The position numbers and the translations under genes were made by a program. Shown here piece after piece: positions 41,461 through 49,775 of a stretch of DNA of 64,000 nt. The stretch is from NCBI GenBank assembly GCA_017524545.1, contig JAFXVN010000081.1, forward strand, positions 1 to 64,000. Reading direction: 5' to 3'. Within the stretch, counting starts at the first letter, position 1. Each line of letters opens with the position of its first letter. The notes under the pieces are model-generated. The model had not been told where the DNA came from. It did not search any database and was given only the letters and a program-made list of their open reading frames with translations. Source of the DNA: Bacteroidaceae bacterium. Its GTDB lineage: Bacteria > Bacteroidota > Bacteroidia > Bacteroidales > Bacteroidaceae.

Positions 41461-42453
41461 ATGGAAGTTACAATGAATGACATCAAGAAGCTCCGCGAGA
41501 TGACGGGCGCTGGTCTGGCAGACTGCAAGAAGGCTCTGGCAGAAAGCGACGACATGGACGGTGCTGTTGCATACCTGCGCAAGAAGGGTCAGGCTGTTGC
41601 TGCAAAGCGTAGCGACCGCGAGGCTGCCGAAGGTTGCGTGCTCGTAAAGGCCGAGAATGGCTTCGGTGCCATCATCGCCCTCAAGTGCGAGACCGACTTC
41701 GTGGCTAACAACGCCGACTTCGTGGCTCTCACCAAGAGCATTCTCGACGCTGCTGTTGCCGCAAAGTGCAAGACTCTCGACGAGGTGAAGGCTCTGCCTA
41801 TGGGCGAAGGAACCGTTCAGGACGCTGTTACCGCTCGCAGCGGTATCACTGGCGAGAAGATGGAACTCGACGGCTATTGCACAATCGAGGGCGAGAACAT
41901 TGCTACCTACAACCACATGAATCGCAACGGTCTCTGCACCATGCTCAACCTGAGCAAGAAGGTGGAGGACGAGGCTGTCGGCAAGAACATCGCCATGCAG
42001 ATTGCAAGTGCTTCTCCTGTGGCTATCGACGAGAGCGGCGTGCCTCAGAGCGTTAAGGACAACGAGTTCGCCGTTGCCATCGAGAAGTCCAAGGCCGAGC
42101 AAGTGCAGAAGGCTGTTGAAGCTGCCATCAAGAAGGCTGGTTTCAACCCCGCACACTTCGACAGCGAAGACCACATGGAAAGCAACCAGGCCAAGGGCTG
42201 GATTACAGCCGAGGACGTTGCCAAGGTGAAGGAGATTATTGCAACCGTTTCCGCTGAGAAGGCTGCAAACCTCAACCCCGCCATGATCGAGAACATCGCA
42301 AAGGGTCGCGTGAACAAGTTCCTCAAGGAGAACTGCCTGATGAGTCAGGAGTACATCTGGGACAAGAACCTTACCGTTGCCTCTTACCTTCAGAGCATCG
42401 ACAAGGAGCTTACCGTCACCGATTTCAAGCGCTTCACACTCCGCGCAGAATAA
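41461..42453 (+). CDS. tsf: Elongation factor Ts
   Basis: This 330-residue EF-Ts has the N-terminal UBA-like region (IKKLREMTGAGLADCKKAL), the family motif CETDFVANNADF, and core repeats. It exchanges GDP for GTP on EF-Tu. The longer length is normal for Bacteroidetes. ATG 41461 gives the family start MEVTMNDIKKL; ATG 41473 is a weaker choice. A terminator follows at 42480. Confidence 0.97.
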   Translation: MEVTMNDIKKLREMTGAGLADCKKALAESDDMDGAVAYLRKKGQAVAAKRSDREAAEGCVLVKAENGFGAIIALKCETDFVANNADFVALTKSILDAAVAAKCKTLDEVKALPMGEGTVQDAVTARSGITGEKMELDGYCTIEGENIATYNHMNRNGLCTMLNLSKKVEDEAVGKNIAMQIASASPVAIDESGVPQSVKDNEFAVAIEKSKAEQVQKAVEAAIKKAGFNPAHFDSEDHMESNQAKGWITAEDVAKVKEIIATVSAEKAANLNPAMIENIAKGRVNKFLKENCLMSQEYIWDKNLTVASYLQSIDKELTVTDFKRFTLRAE

Positions 42454-42479
42454 GCAATTATAGTTTGTCACTAATGCCC

Positions 42480-42513
42480 AAAAGGGGACATGCCGAAAGG
42501 TGTGTCCCCTTTT
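42480..42513 (+). terminator. Intrinsic terminator of the ribosomal operon
   Basis: AAAAGGGGACA pairs with TGTCCCCTTTT around a 12-nt loop, followed by GCTTTTT. Confidence 0.9.
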
Positions 42514-42572
42514 GCTTTTTGCTGCAACTTCATTCGAAGGATTGGTTTTGTAAACATTTTGAATTTAATTAT

Positions 42573-42603
42573 TTTGAATATTGAATTAAAAACCGTACCT
42601 TTG
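42573..42603 (+). promoter_or_regulatory. Promoter of the YoeB-type toxin-antitoxin pair
   Basis: TTTG (42573-42576), 19 nt, TACCTTTG (42596-42603), 17 nt before the antitoxin ATG. Confidence 0.75.
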
Positions 42604-42620
42604 CAAAAAAGAAAACGACT

Positions 42621-42866
42621 ATGACAGCATCAGTATCACTAAACATCAATATGCCGCGCGCGGATGTCGCCTTCATCAGGAAGTTAGGTAAGAGAATGGG
42701 GTGGGAAGTATCTAAGCCGCAAGAGCCAAAGATTGAGATGACAGAGAAGGAGTTCTATGCAAAGCTTGACCACTCGATTGCCACATCCAGCGAGGACACC
42801 ATGTCTGTAATGCTGCCTTCCGAGTCTGGACAGCAATTCCTTAACCGCATTCTTGGGGCTAATTGA
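42621..42866 (+). CDS. Antitoxin of a YoeB/RelE-type pair
   Basis: An 81-residue protein (SVSLNINMPRADVAFIRKLG) with an N-terminal strand-helix start like small ribbon-helix-helix or DUF2683-type antitoxins, followed by a flexible Glu- and Lys-rich part. It lies 2 nt before the toxin ATG. It would bind and block the toxin and repress the promoter. Confidence 0.75.
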   Translation: MTASVSLNINMPRADVAFIRKLGKRMGWEVSKPQEPKIEMTEKEFYAKLDHSIATSSEDTMSVMLPSESGQQFLNRILGAN

Positions 42867-42868
42867 AT

Positions 42869-43138
42869 ATGGCGTATATCGTAAAGTTCAACGCCGAGGC
42901 TCAGAAAGACTTGGCAGAGCTAAAAAGAAGGGCGCCACAAGCCTTAAAGAAGCTGGCGACATTGATTGACGAGCTGAAAGAGCATCCCCGTACAGGCACT
43001 GGACAATGCGAGCAGCTGAAGCATTATGTGGTCGAAACCTGGTCGCGACGGATAAACAAAGAGCATCGTTTAGTCTATCAAATACACGATGACGTGGTTG
43101 AGGTTATTGTCATTTCGGCTTTTGGACATTACAAATAG
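42869..43138 (+). CDS. Txe/YoeB-family mRNA interferase toxin
   Basis: An 89-residue RelE-superfamily toxin. ATG 42869 gives the family start MAYIVKFNAEAQKDLAELKR. The central segment GTGQCEQLKHYVVETWSRRI, then the HRLVYQIHDD strand and the C-terminal FGHYK (catalytic His-Tyr) match YoeB, which cuts mRNA on the ribosome. The pair looks intact. Confidence 0.9.
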   Translation: MAYIVKFNAEAQKDLAELKRRAPQALKKLATLIDELKEHPRTGTGQCEQLKHYVVETWSRRINKEHRLVYQIHDDVVEVIVISAFGHYK

Positions 43139-43180
43139 CAGAGCATATCGTGTAGAGCTTGACAAAACAAATAACAACAA

Positions 43181-43218
43181 TTGCGGCTGGGTTGCATCAC
43201 AAAGCAACTCAGCCGCAA
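43181..43218 (+). terminator. Hairpin after the YoeB pair
   Basis: TTGCGGCTGGGTTGC pairs with GCAACTCAGCCGCAA (one G-U), loop 8 nt. Its core is nearly the same as the hairpin at 44893-44934, which also follows a small toxin-antitoxin locus. Confidence 0.7.
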
Positions 43219-43261
43219 ATGGTTTATGCCTCCCTATAAAAGGGATTATCATTATGAACTT

Positions 43262-44077
43262 TTACTTCTTCCGCACAGGACGGACGGAATTTCCATGGTT
43301 TCGCCAATCCCAATAATACGAAAACATGCCACCATTCGAGCCAAAATTTAGGTTATATGCTTTTATAACTTCATTCGTGTAGAGTGACCTCGTCCAATAT
43401 ATGCCCAAGTCGTTCTTCCTCAAAAAATCATTGCCTAAGTTTTGGCCAGCAGCGGGCAGGAAAATACTTTGTCCATTGCTTTTGCTCGTGAATTTCATTC
43501 CATTGACACCTTTCTCCGAAGTATATGTTGACGTTGTATTGTCAATCAGTTCAATCACTTGGTCAATGCTTGGTGTCTGCCAGGCTTTGCTCCAGTTCAC
43601 TGTCGCAGCATCGTCGGATGGCTCAAGCTCTGTCTTGTCATCGACGGTGCCATAATTCATATCTGTGCAGTATTTCGTCAGGTTTACTTCCGAACCACCG
43701 TAACACCACTTATAGGTGTCCCAATAAAATCTTGTTTTACCACTCTTATAGCCTGTTGTCTCGCCCCATGCAAAATAGTCACCATATTCCTCTGGCTTTG
43801 TCGCTCCGACATTGCATGTTGCCCAAAGAGTGCCGCTTGGCAGACCGAGGTTAATCCACTCATGGCCGTCGGTAGTTCCCGATTCACCTTCGGAATTACC
43901 TCCAGAACCACTTCCTGAGCTGCCTCCGGAATTACCTCCAGAGCTGCCGCCTCCATTCGACACAGGAATGATTTCTGGCTCATCGTCACCGCAGCTACAG
44001 AGAATGCTGGTACTGGCGCAGGCTGCTGCAAAGAGCAGGATTGTCAAATAGTTTTTCCTTTTCATTGTTTTGTTCAT
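43262..44077 (-). CDS. Lipoprotein with Gly/Ser linker and Fib_succ_major-like domain
   Basis: This 271-residue exported protein (ATG 44077, or ATG 44065 as second choice) has a lipobox (ASTSILCSCGDD). A linker of almost only Gly and Ser (about residues 42-66) is followed by a domain starting EWINLGLPSGTLWATCNVGA. That segment is typical of Bacteroidetes and Fibrobacter surface domains of the Fib_succ_major type. The end NHGNSVRPVRKK closes the domain. Likely surface-exposed on a flexible stalk; binding role unknown. It is expressed from a promoter at 44333-44364 through a leader of about 250 nt. Confidence 0.82.
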   Translation of the reverse strand: MNKTMKRKNYLTILLFAAACASTSILCSCGDDEPEIIPVSNGGGSSGGNSGGSSGSGSGGNSEGESGTTDGHEWINLGLPSGTLWATCNVGATKPEEYGDYFAWGETTGYKSGKTRFYWDTYKWCYGGSEVNLTKYCTDMNYGTVDDKTELEPSDDAATVNWSKAWQTPSIDQVIELIDNTTSTYTSEKGVNGMKFTSKSNGQSIFLPAAGQNLGNDFLRKNDLGIYWTRSLYTNEVIKAYNLNFGSNGGMFSYYWDWRNHGNSVRPVRKK

Positions 44078-44332
44078 TTCTTTTTGTCCTCCAGCACCAT
44101 AAAGACAGAGTTAATGATACACGAAGCGTGGTACTGATATACCACAATCTTCAACTGGAGGTCGTGAGAATTACCCTGATATGCAGATATAGTAACCAGT
44201 CCACGCTAAACGCGCGAACCATTACACAAGCCTTGCATATCATAGAAATTTCTCACGTTTCCAGTTGCAAGAACGAGCATAACGCTTCGTTTATTTTCCG
44301 ATAAGTCTTGCTTTCCTTTCGGATTGCATGTG
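44078..44332 (-). other. Long 5' leader of the lipoprotein gene
   Basis: About 250 nt between the promoter and the ATG. It contains a small hairpin (GTGGTACTGATATACCAC, near 44128-44145). No gene is seen. Confidence 0.45.
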
Positions 44333-44364
44333 CAAAGGTAAGGCTTTTTCTTTTAACAAGCAAA
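44333..44364 (-). promoter_or_regulatory. Promoter of the lipoprotein gene
   Basis: Minus strand: TACCTTTG (44333-44340), 20 nt, TTTG (44361-44364). Confidence 0.7.
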
Positions 44365-44400
44365 GGTCGTGCTGAATTTATGTAAGTTTCCGCAAGAAAG

Positions 44401-44432
44401 TTTGGCAGGAAACGATAAATATCGTACCTTTG
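44401..44432 (+). promoter_or_regulatory. Promoter of the second MNT locus
   Basis: TTTG (44401-44404), 20 nt, TACCTTTG (44425-44432). Confidence 0.7.
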
Positions 44433-44475
44433 CAAAGGACAAACACTAATTGTATATTAGTCAAGGCAAAAGAAC

Positions 44476-44796
44476 ATGTCAAAAAGCGACCACACACTTG
44501 AACGTCTCAGGGAGCTGGCTCATGCGGTTATACCAGCAGGCGGAAACGCATGGCTTTATGGTTCCCGTGCCAGAGGCGATGCGAAAGCTGACTCCGATTG
44601 GGACATACTTATCCTCCTCAACAAGAACAGGATAGAGAAGGATGATTATGATAATGTGGGTTATCCATTCACGGAACTCGGGTGGACGACAGGTGAAATG
44701 ATTATCCCTGTGCTTTATACCGTTAAAGAATGGGAAGACAACTCATTCACTCCTTTTTACAAGAATGTGGAACACGACAAAATCACGATAGCATGA
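44476..44796 (+). CDS. MNT-type nucleotidyltransferase, partner degraded
   Basis: A 106-residue protein with GSRARGDAKADSDWDILILL (G-S-x10-D-x-D). It is a paralogue of the MNT at 38033: same ELGW, LYTVKEW and PFYKNV landmarks. By analogy it is the antitoxin of a HEPN toxin, but the following HEPN gene is cut to 27 codons (44793-44876), so it is now probably functionless or acts on other HEPN proteins. Confidence 0.85.
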   Translation: MSKSDHTLERLRELAHAVIPAGGNAWLYGSRARGDAKADSDWDILILLNKNRIEKDDYDNVGYPFTELGWTTGEMIIPVLYTVKEWEDNSFTPFYKNVEHDKITIA

Positions 44797-44876
44797 GCTT
44801 AAACGACGAAGAAAGAGCCATCCAAGTTGTTTCACTTTATCGTACAGGCACACATTCCGATTTGTTCAAGAAATAG
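44793..44876 (+). pseudogene. HEPN remnant of 27 codons
   Basis: It starts in ATGA overlap with the MNT gene, exactly like the intact pair at 38033-38036, and begins SLNDEERAIQVVSLYR, similar to SLVEDNRKDIVAYR of the intact HEPN. The rest of the domain is gone and a TAG follows at 44874. Confidence 0.65.
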
Positions 44877-44892
44877 ATTCCACAGAAGTAGT

Positions 44893-44934
44893 AATTGCGG
44901 CTGGGGTGCCTGTGTAGGCACTTCAGCCGCAATT
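44893..44934 (+). terminator. Hairpin after the second MNT locus
   Basis: AATTGCGGCTGGGGTGCC pairs with GGCACTTCAGCCGCAATT (two G-U), loop TGTGTA. Confidence 0.75.
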
Positions 44935-44972
44935 GGGTTTATCGACAAGATAGGAAAGACGATATAACAAAG

Positions 44973-45110
44973 TGCAAAAGTCTGAAGAGCTGGATGCAAA
45001 AGCCTGAAGAACGAGCTACATAACTTTTTTCAAGGCTTGGAAATATATTTTCAAGGCGTGAAAATATATTTCCAAAGTTTGATAATATATTTTCAAAGCT
45101 TGAAAATAAT
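44973..45110. repeat. Tandem arrays: 2 x 22 bp then 4 x 21 bp imperfect palindromes
   Basis: 44973-44994 and 44995-45016 are two copies of TGCAAAAGTCTGAAGAGC-like units. Then 45027-45047, 45048-45068, 45069-45089 and 45090-45110 are four 21-bp units of form TTTTCAAGGCTTGGAAATATA, each nearly self-complementary. The rest of 44877-45259 holds no gene. A minus-strand frame gives a heptad repeat (IYFQALK) that I do not trust as a protein. Confidence 0.75.
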
Positions 45111-45259
45111 TATGTAACAGGGATAGATGGGTTTTGTGGCTGGTGGTGTTGGGTTTTGTAACTGGTGCTTGTTTGGTTCTTGGGCTTGGGTGGTTCGTGT
45201 GTATCTGCGTGGTATTTGGTACATAAGAAGGTACTTTCGGACGAAAAAGGCTGAATATA

Positions 45260-45290
45260 TTTGGCTTTTTTCGCACTTATTCGTACCTTT
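45260..45290 (+). promoter_or_regulatory. Promoter of the FAH-family gene
   Basis: TTTG (45260-45263), 19 nt, TACCTTTA (45283-45290), 9 nt before the ATG at 45300. Confidence 0.6.
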
Positions 45291-45299
45291 ACAGCCGAA

Positions 45300-45920
45300 A
45301 TGAAGATATTTGGTATAGGAATGAACTATGCGGCACACAATAAAGAGCTGCATAATTCGTTATTATATATAGAGGAGCCTGTGGTGTTCACGAAGGCGGA
45401 CTCTGCTCTGCTGACGGGCGGGAAACCGTTCTTCATCCCGGGCTACACGGAGCGGTGCGACTACGAGACGGAACTCTGCGTGCGCATCAACCACCTGGGG
45501 CGCAGCATTCCCGAGCGCTTTGCGCACCGCTACTACGACGAGGTGACGGTGGGCATCGACTTCACGGCTCGCGACCTTCAGGAGAGGCTGCGGCAGAAGG
45601 GGCTGCCCTGGGACCTGTGCAAGGGCTTCGACGGCAGCGCGGCCATCGGCAAGTGGATGCCGCTCGCACGCTACGGCAAGGGCATCCAGGAGCTGGAGTT
45701 CCACCTGCTTCGCAACGGCGAACAGGTGCAGACGGGCCGGACGGCGGACATGCTGTTCGGGGTTGACAAGCTGGTAAGCTTCATCAGCCAGTTCTTCACG
45801 CTCAAGACGGGCGACATCATCTTCACCGGCACACCGGCAGGCGTGGGTCCCGTCAGCATCGACGACCATTTGGAGGGCTACCTCGAAGGAGAGAAGGTGC
45901 TGGAGTTCAATGTAAAGTAA
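45300..45920 (+). CDS. Fumarylacetoacetate hydrolase family protein
   Basis: This 206-residue FAH-fold enzyme starts at ATG 45300 (KIFGIGMNYAAHNKE). It has EPVVFTKADSALL and the metal ligands around YETELCVRI, then VGIDFTARDLQE, LCKGFDGSAAIGKW and IIFTGTPAGVGPV. Small proteins of this kind include acylpyruvate hydrolases and oxaloacetate tautomerases; the exact reaction cannot be told. A GC-rich palindrome follows the stop. Confidence 0.92.
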   Translation: MKIFGIGMNYAAHNKELHNSLLYIEEPVVFTKADSALLTGGKPFFIPGYTERCDYETELCVRINHLGRSIPERFAHRYYDEVTVGIDFTARDLQERLRQKGLPWDLCKGFDGSAAIGKWMPLARYGKGIQELEFHLLRNGEQVQTGRTADMLFGVDKLVSFISQFFTLKTGDIIFTGTPAGVGPVSIDDHLEGYLEGEKVLEFNVK

Positions 45921-45990
45921 AAGCCCCCTCCCCAACCCTCCCCCAAGGAGGAGGGAGATAAATAGTAAAATGGTAAATGGTAAATAGTAA
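45920..45990. repeat. GC-rich palindrome followed by an AT-rich array before porU
   Basis: CCCCCTCCCC...AAGGAGGAGGG palindrome (45920-45959), then AATGGTAAATGGTAAATAGTAAATG up to the porU ATG, whose start codon is the last ATG of the array. Confidence 0.7.
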
Positions 45991-48900
45991 ATGAATAGGT
46001 TTTTTACGATATTGATGCTTGCTGCGATAGTGCAGGCAGCCTCGGCGCAACAGGAACAGGAGCTGGCCTTCACCAGCTTGGACTGGGACGAGATGAAGAT
46101 TGACTCCGTGCTGCCCGTCTATACCGAGGTTGTGCCATTGGAGACCGACTACAAGAGGCACACCTACACCGTCTCGCTTCTCTATCCCGAATACGCTCCC
46201 CTGAGCAGCAAGGAGGCGCAGGTGGCCGAGCGCTTCGACAGCCTCCTGAGCGAGACCATCGAGGTGGAGACGTTCGTCGGTGTGGAGCGCGGCAACGGTA
46301 TGCTCGACATCGCCTTCATCCCCATCCGCCGACAGGGAGCGAAGTACGAGAAGCTCATCAGCGCACAGATTGTCATCAACGCCCATCGGAGCGAAAGGCT
46401 CAACGCCCGCATGGAAGCGCCAGGCGGGAAGGCCGGACGCTACGCCGCCAGCTCCAGGATGGCCAGCGGCAAGTGGGTGAAGGTGAGCATCACGGCCGAC
46501 GGCATGTACCAGTTCTCCCGCACCACGCTCAGGAATATGGGCTTCGGCAATCCAGACAACGTGCACCTGTACGGCTACGGCGGCCATCTGCTGCCGGAGC
46601 TTATCCGCGAGGGCACACACCACGACGACATGGTCGAGGTGCCCCTCTTCTACAACAGCCAGACGGACAGCTGGCTCTTCTGGGGCAACGGACTGGTTCG
46701 CTGGGACGGCGACACACGCATCAGCAACACCTTCGCCCGCAAAGCCTGCTACTTCCTGACGGAGGAGGGCGCGCCCCCCACGATGGAGACGCTCAACGCC
46801 AACCCGAGCACGTCCATGTCCACACACACCACGGCAAGGGCGCACACCCTCTACGAAAAGGACGAGTTTGCATGGCACACGGTAGGTCGGCATCTCTTCG
46901 ACAATGAGAACTATGCCAACAACAACTCCCACAGCTATACCCTCTCTGCCATCGACCCCGCAGGCAACGGAAAGCTGACGGTCGTCTTCACGGGGCAGGA
47001 CAACTCCTCGAACACCGTCAATGTCTCTATCAACGGAAATGCGGCAGGCAACTTCTCCATACAGCCGCCCGGCGACTATGTCTATGCCACATCCACCACG
47101 CGCACCTTCGACGTGAGCGGCATGGGCACTCCCGCCAGCCTCAGCGTCACCCTCCGCTCCGACGCAGGCAAGAAGGCGCGCTTGGACTACCTCTCTTACA
47201 GCTATGACCGCTGGCTCAGCACCAATGCCACCGGCTTCGTTGACTTCTCCCTTCAGGGAGGAGGCCCCGCGCAGTTCAACATCACCGGCTCCAACGTGCG
47301 GGTCATCCGCACCGGCAGGGTAGGGGCGAAGGATGCGCTCGTGGCCGGCACGCAAAACGGCGGCACCTACACCGTCCGCGTTGACGATGCCTCGCAGCAC
47401 TTCGTGGCATTCTCCACAGGAGCCTCTTTCCCGGAACCCACGGTCGAAGGCGAGGTCGCCAACCAGAACCTCCACAGCCTCGCCAGCCTCGACATGGTCA
47501 TCATCGTGCCGAGCAGCGGCAAACTGGCTGGCGAGGCACAGCGGCTGGCCAATGCGCACCAGCAGTACGACGGACTGCGCGTTGGCGTTGTCCGTGCCAA
47601 CCAGATATACAACGAGTTCTCCAGCGGCACGCCAGACCCCACCGCCTACCGCCTCTTCATGAAGATGCTCTACGACAAGGCCGCCACCGACAATGATGCC
47701 CCGCGCTACCTCCTGCTCTTCGGCGACTGTGCGTGGGACAACCGCATGGTTTCCAGCGCCTGGAGCAAAAGCAACCCCGACGACTATCTGCTCTGCTACG
47801 AGAGCGAGAACAGCTTCAGCGACACCAAAAGCTACGTCATGGAAGACTACTTCGGTCTGCTCGACGACGGCGAGGGCAGCAACCCCCTCCGCGAGAAGAG
47901 CGACATCGGAGTCGGACGTTTCCCCGTCGTGCAGGTTGCTGCGGCCAAGGTCATGGTGAACAAATGCCTCGCATACATGAACAAGGAGAACGCCGGCCCG
48001 TGGAAGAACCTTGTCTATATCCTGGGCGACGACGGCGACGAGAACGAGCACATGAGGTATGCCAACAACGTGGCAGAGAACATCATCTCCAGGTATCCGG
48101 GCATCGAGGTGCACAAGGTCATGTGGGATGCCTACACCCGTGTCAGCTCAACGAACAGCAACACCTATCCGGAGGTCGAAAAGCTCATCAAGAAACAGAT
48201 GCGCGACGGTGCACTTATGATGAACTACACAGGCCATGCCGGTCCACATGCTTTCAGCCACGAGTATGTGCTGCGGCTCGAGGACTTCCAGACAAACAAA
48301 GCCACGAAGCTGCCGCTCTGGGTCACATGCGCCTGCGACGTCATGCCATTCGACTCGTATAGCAGCAACATCGGCGAGGCTGCCGTGCTCAACGCGAACG
48401 GCGGCGCTCTGGCTTTCTATGGTACCGCACGCACCGTGTTCGCCAACCAGAACTACAGCATGAACCGCTACTTCACGCAGTACCTCTTTGCCACCGACGC
48501 CAACTATCGCCGCAACCGCATCGGCGATGCCATCCGCCTTGCCAAGAACAACATCATCAGCGATGGGCGCGAGGCTGGCTATTTAGAGAACAAGCTGCAG
48601 TATGCCCTGCTCGGCGACCCGGCCCTCACCATGGGCAACCCACCGCAGAATGTCGTGCTGGACAAGATAAACGAGACGGCCGTCGATGGCACCCCCATTC
48701 CCCTGAAGGCAGGCCAGCGCGTCAAGCTCTACGGGCATGTGGAGCAGGCGGACGGCTCCGTTATGACGGGCTTCAACGGTGTCGTGCACACCCGCCTCTT
48801 CGACAACGCGGAAACCATCACCTGCCTCAACAACGCGGGAGCCACCACATCCTTCACCTACACCGACCGCACGGCCATGCTCTTTGACTCACAGGACAGC

Positions 48901-49734
48901 GTGCGTGCCGGCTACTTCAGCGAGGAGTTCGTTGTCCCCATCGACATCAATTTCTCGAACGAGGACGGCCTCTTCGTCTTCTATGCGATAGACGGCACCA
49001 CCGGCATCGAGGCCAACGGCTACAACCGCGACATTCCCATTGGCGGCATGGTGGATAACACCGACTTCGACCCCGAAGGCCCGATTATCTTCGCCTACCT
49101 CCACGACGAGAGCTTCCAGAACGGCGACCGCGTCAACGCCACGCCGCTCTTCGTGGCGAAGCTCACCGACGACAGCGGCATCAGTTCCAGCGGCAACGGC
49201 ATCGGCCACGACCTCTCTATCTGTGTGGACGGGAGGAGCGACCTCACATACAACATCAACGACTACTATGTGCACGAGTTCGGCGACTTCACCCGAGGCA
49301 CCGTTGCCTACAACATCCCGATGCTGGAGAACGGCCCGCACAGCCTCACGTTCCGCGCCTGGGACGTGCTGAACAACACCAACCAAATCAGCCTCGACTT
49401 CGTGGTCGATAACGAAGTGGCAACCAACATCCTGCGCCTCATCGCAAGCGAGAACCCAGCCACCACCAGCACCAACTTCATCGTCAGCTACGACCTGCCG
49501 GGCAGCGAGTGCGACTTCATCATCGAGGTCTTCGACTTCTCTGGCCGCCGCATCTGGATGCACGAGGAGACCAGCAGCGACGAGAACGGCATCTTCACCG
49601 TCACCTGGGATCTCAACAGCGGCGGAGGCGCAAAAGTGGGCTCTGGCATCTACCTCTATCGCTGCCAAGCACGTTGCGGAGAGAGCAAATGGACATCAAA
49701 GACAGAAAAACTCATCGTGCGGAACAATAAATAA
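45991..49734 (+). CDS. porU: Type IX secretion system sortase PorU
   Basis: This 1247-residue PorU has a signal peptide (ILMLAAIVQAASAQ) and an N-terminal beta-rich part. A gingipain-like C25 peptidase domain (about 500-900) has His749 in NYTGHAGPHAF and Cys780 in WVTCACDVMPFD as catalytic pair, followed by Ig-like C-terminal regions. PorU works at the outer surface: it removes the C-terminal signal of type IX cargo and links the cargo to A-LPS. The length is typical (about 1150-1300). porV follows directly, as in other Bacteroidetes. It shows that the organism anchors proteins by T9SS. Confidence 0.94.
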   Translation: MNRFFTILMLAAIVQAASAQQEQELAFTSLDWDEMKIDSVLPVYTEVVPLETDYKRHTYTVSLLYPEYAPLSSKEAQVAERFDSLLSETIEVETFVGVERGNGMLDIAFIPIRRQGAKYEKLISAQIVINAHRSERLNARMEAPGGKAGRYAASSRMASGKWVKVSITADGMYQFSRTTLRNMGFGNPDNVHLYGYGGHLLPELIREGTHHDDMVEVPLFYNSQTDSWLFWGNGLVRWDGDTRISNTFARKACYFLTEEGAPPTMETLNANPSTSMSTHTTARAHTLYEKDEFAWHTVGRHLFDNENYANNNSHSYTLSAIDPAGNGKLTVVFTGQDNSSNTVNVSINGNAAGNFSIQPPGDYVYATSTTRTFDVSGMGTPASLSVTLRSDAGKKARLDYLSYSYDRWLSTNATGFVDFSLQGGGPAQFNITGSNVRVIRTGRVGAKDALVAGTQNGGTYTVRVDDASQHFVAFSTGASFPEPTVEGEVANQNLHSLASLDMVIIVPSSGKLAGEAQRLANAHQQYDGLRVGVVRANQIYNEFSSGTPDPTAYRLFMKMLYDKAATDNDAPRYLLLFGDCAWDNRMVSSAWSKSNPDDYLLCYESENSFSDTKSYVMEDYFGLLDDGEGSNPLREKSDIGVGRFPVVQVAAAKVMVNKCLAYMNKENAGPWKNLVYILGDDGDENEHMRYANNVAENIISRYPGIEVHKVMWDAYTRVSSTNSNTYPEVEKLIKKQMRDGALMMNYTGHAGPHAFSHEYVLRLEDFQTNKATKLPLWVTCACDVMPFDSYSSNIGEAAVLNANGGALAFYGTARTVFANQNYSMNRYFTQYLFATDANYRRNRIGDAIRLAKNNIISDGREAGYLENKLQYALLGDPALTMGNPPQNVVLDKINETAVDGTPIPLKAGQRVKLYGHVEQADGSVMTGFNGVVHTRLFDNAETITCLNNAGATTSFTYTDRTAMLFDSQDSVRAGYFSEEFVVPIDINFSNEDGLFVFYAIDGTTGIEANGYNRDIPIGGMVDNTDFDPEGPIIFAYLHDESFQNGDRVNATPLFVAKLTDDSGISSSGNGIGHDLSICVDGRSDLTYNINDYYVHEFGDFTRGTVAYNIPMLENGPHSLTFRAWDVLNNTNQISLDFVVDNEVATNILRLIASENPATTSTNFIVSYDLPGSECDFIIEVFDFSGRRIWMHEETSSDENGIFTVTWDLNSGGGAKVGSGIYLYRCQARCGESKWTSKTEKLIVRNNK

Positions 49735-49775
49735 GCCCCCTGCGCAGTTATTATAGAGTGCAGACAGAAAAGAAA

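Noticed and set aside
44973..45110. CRISPR array
   Set aside because: Units touch each other with no unique spacers and no cas genes are present.
45016..45276. Minus-strand 86-codon frame with a heptad repeat (IYFQALK)
   Set aside because: The heptad comes only from the 21-bp tandem array; there is no promoter or homologue signal, so it is treated as repeat DNA.
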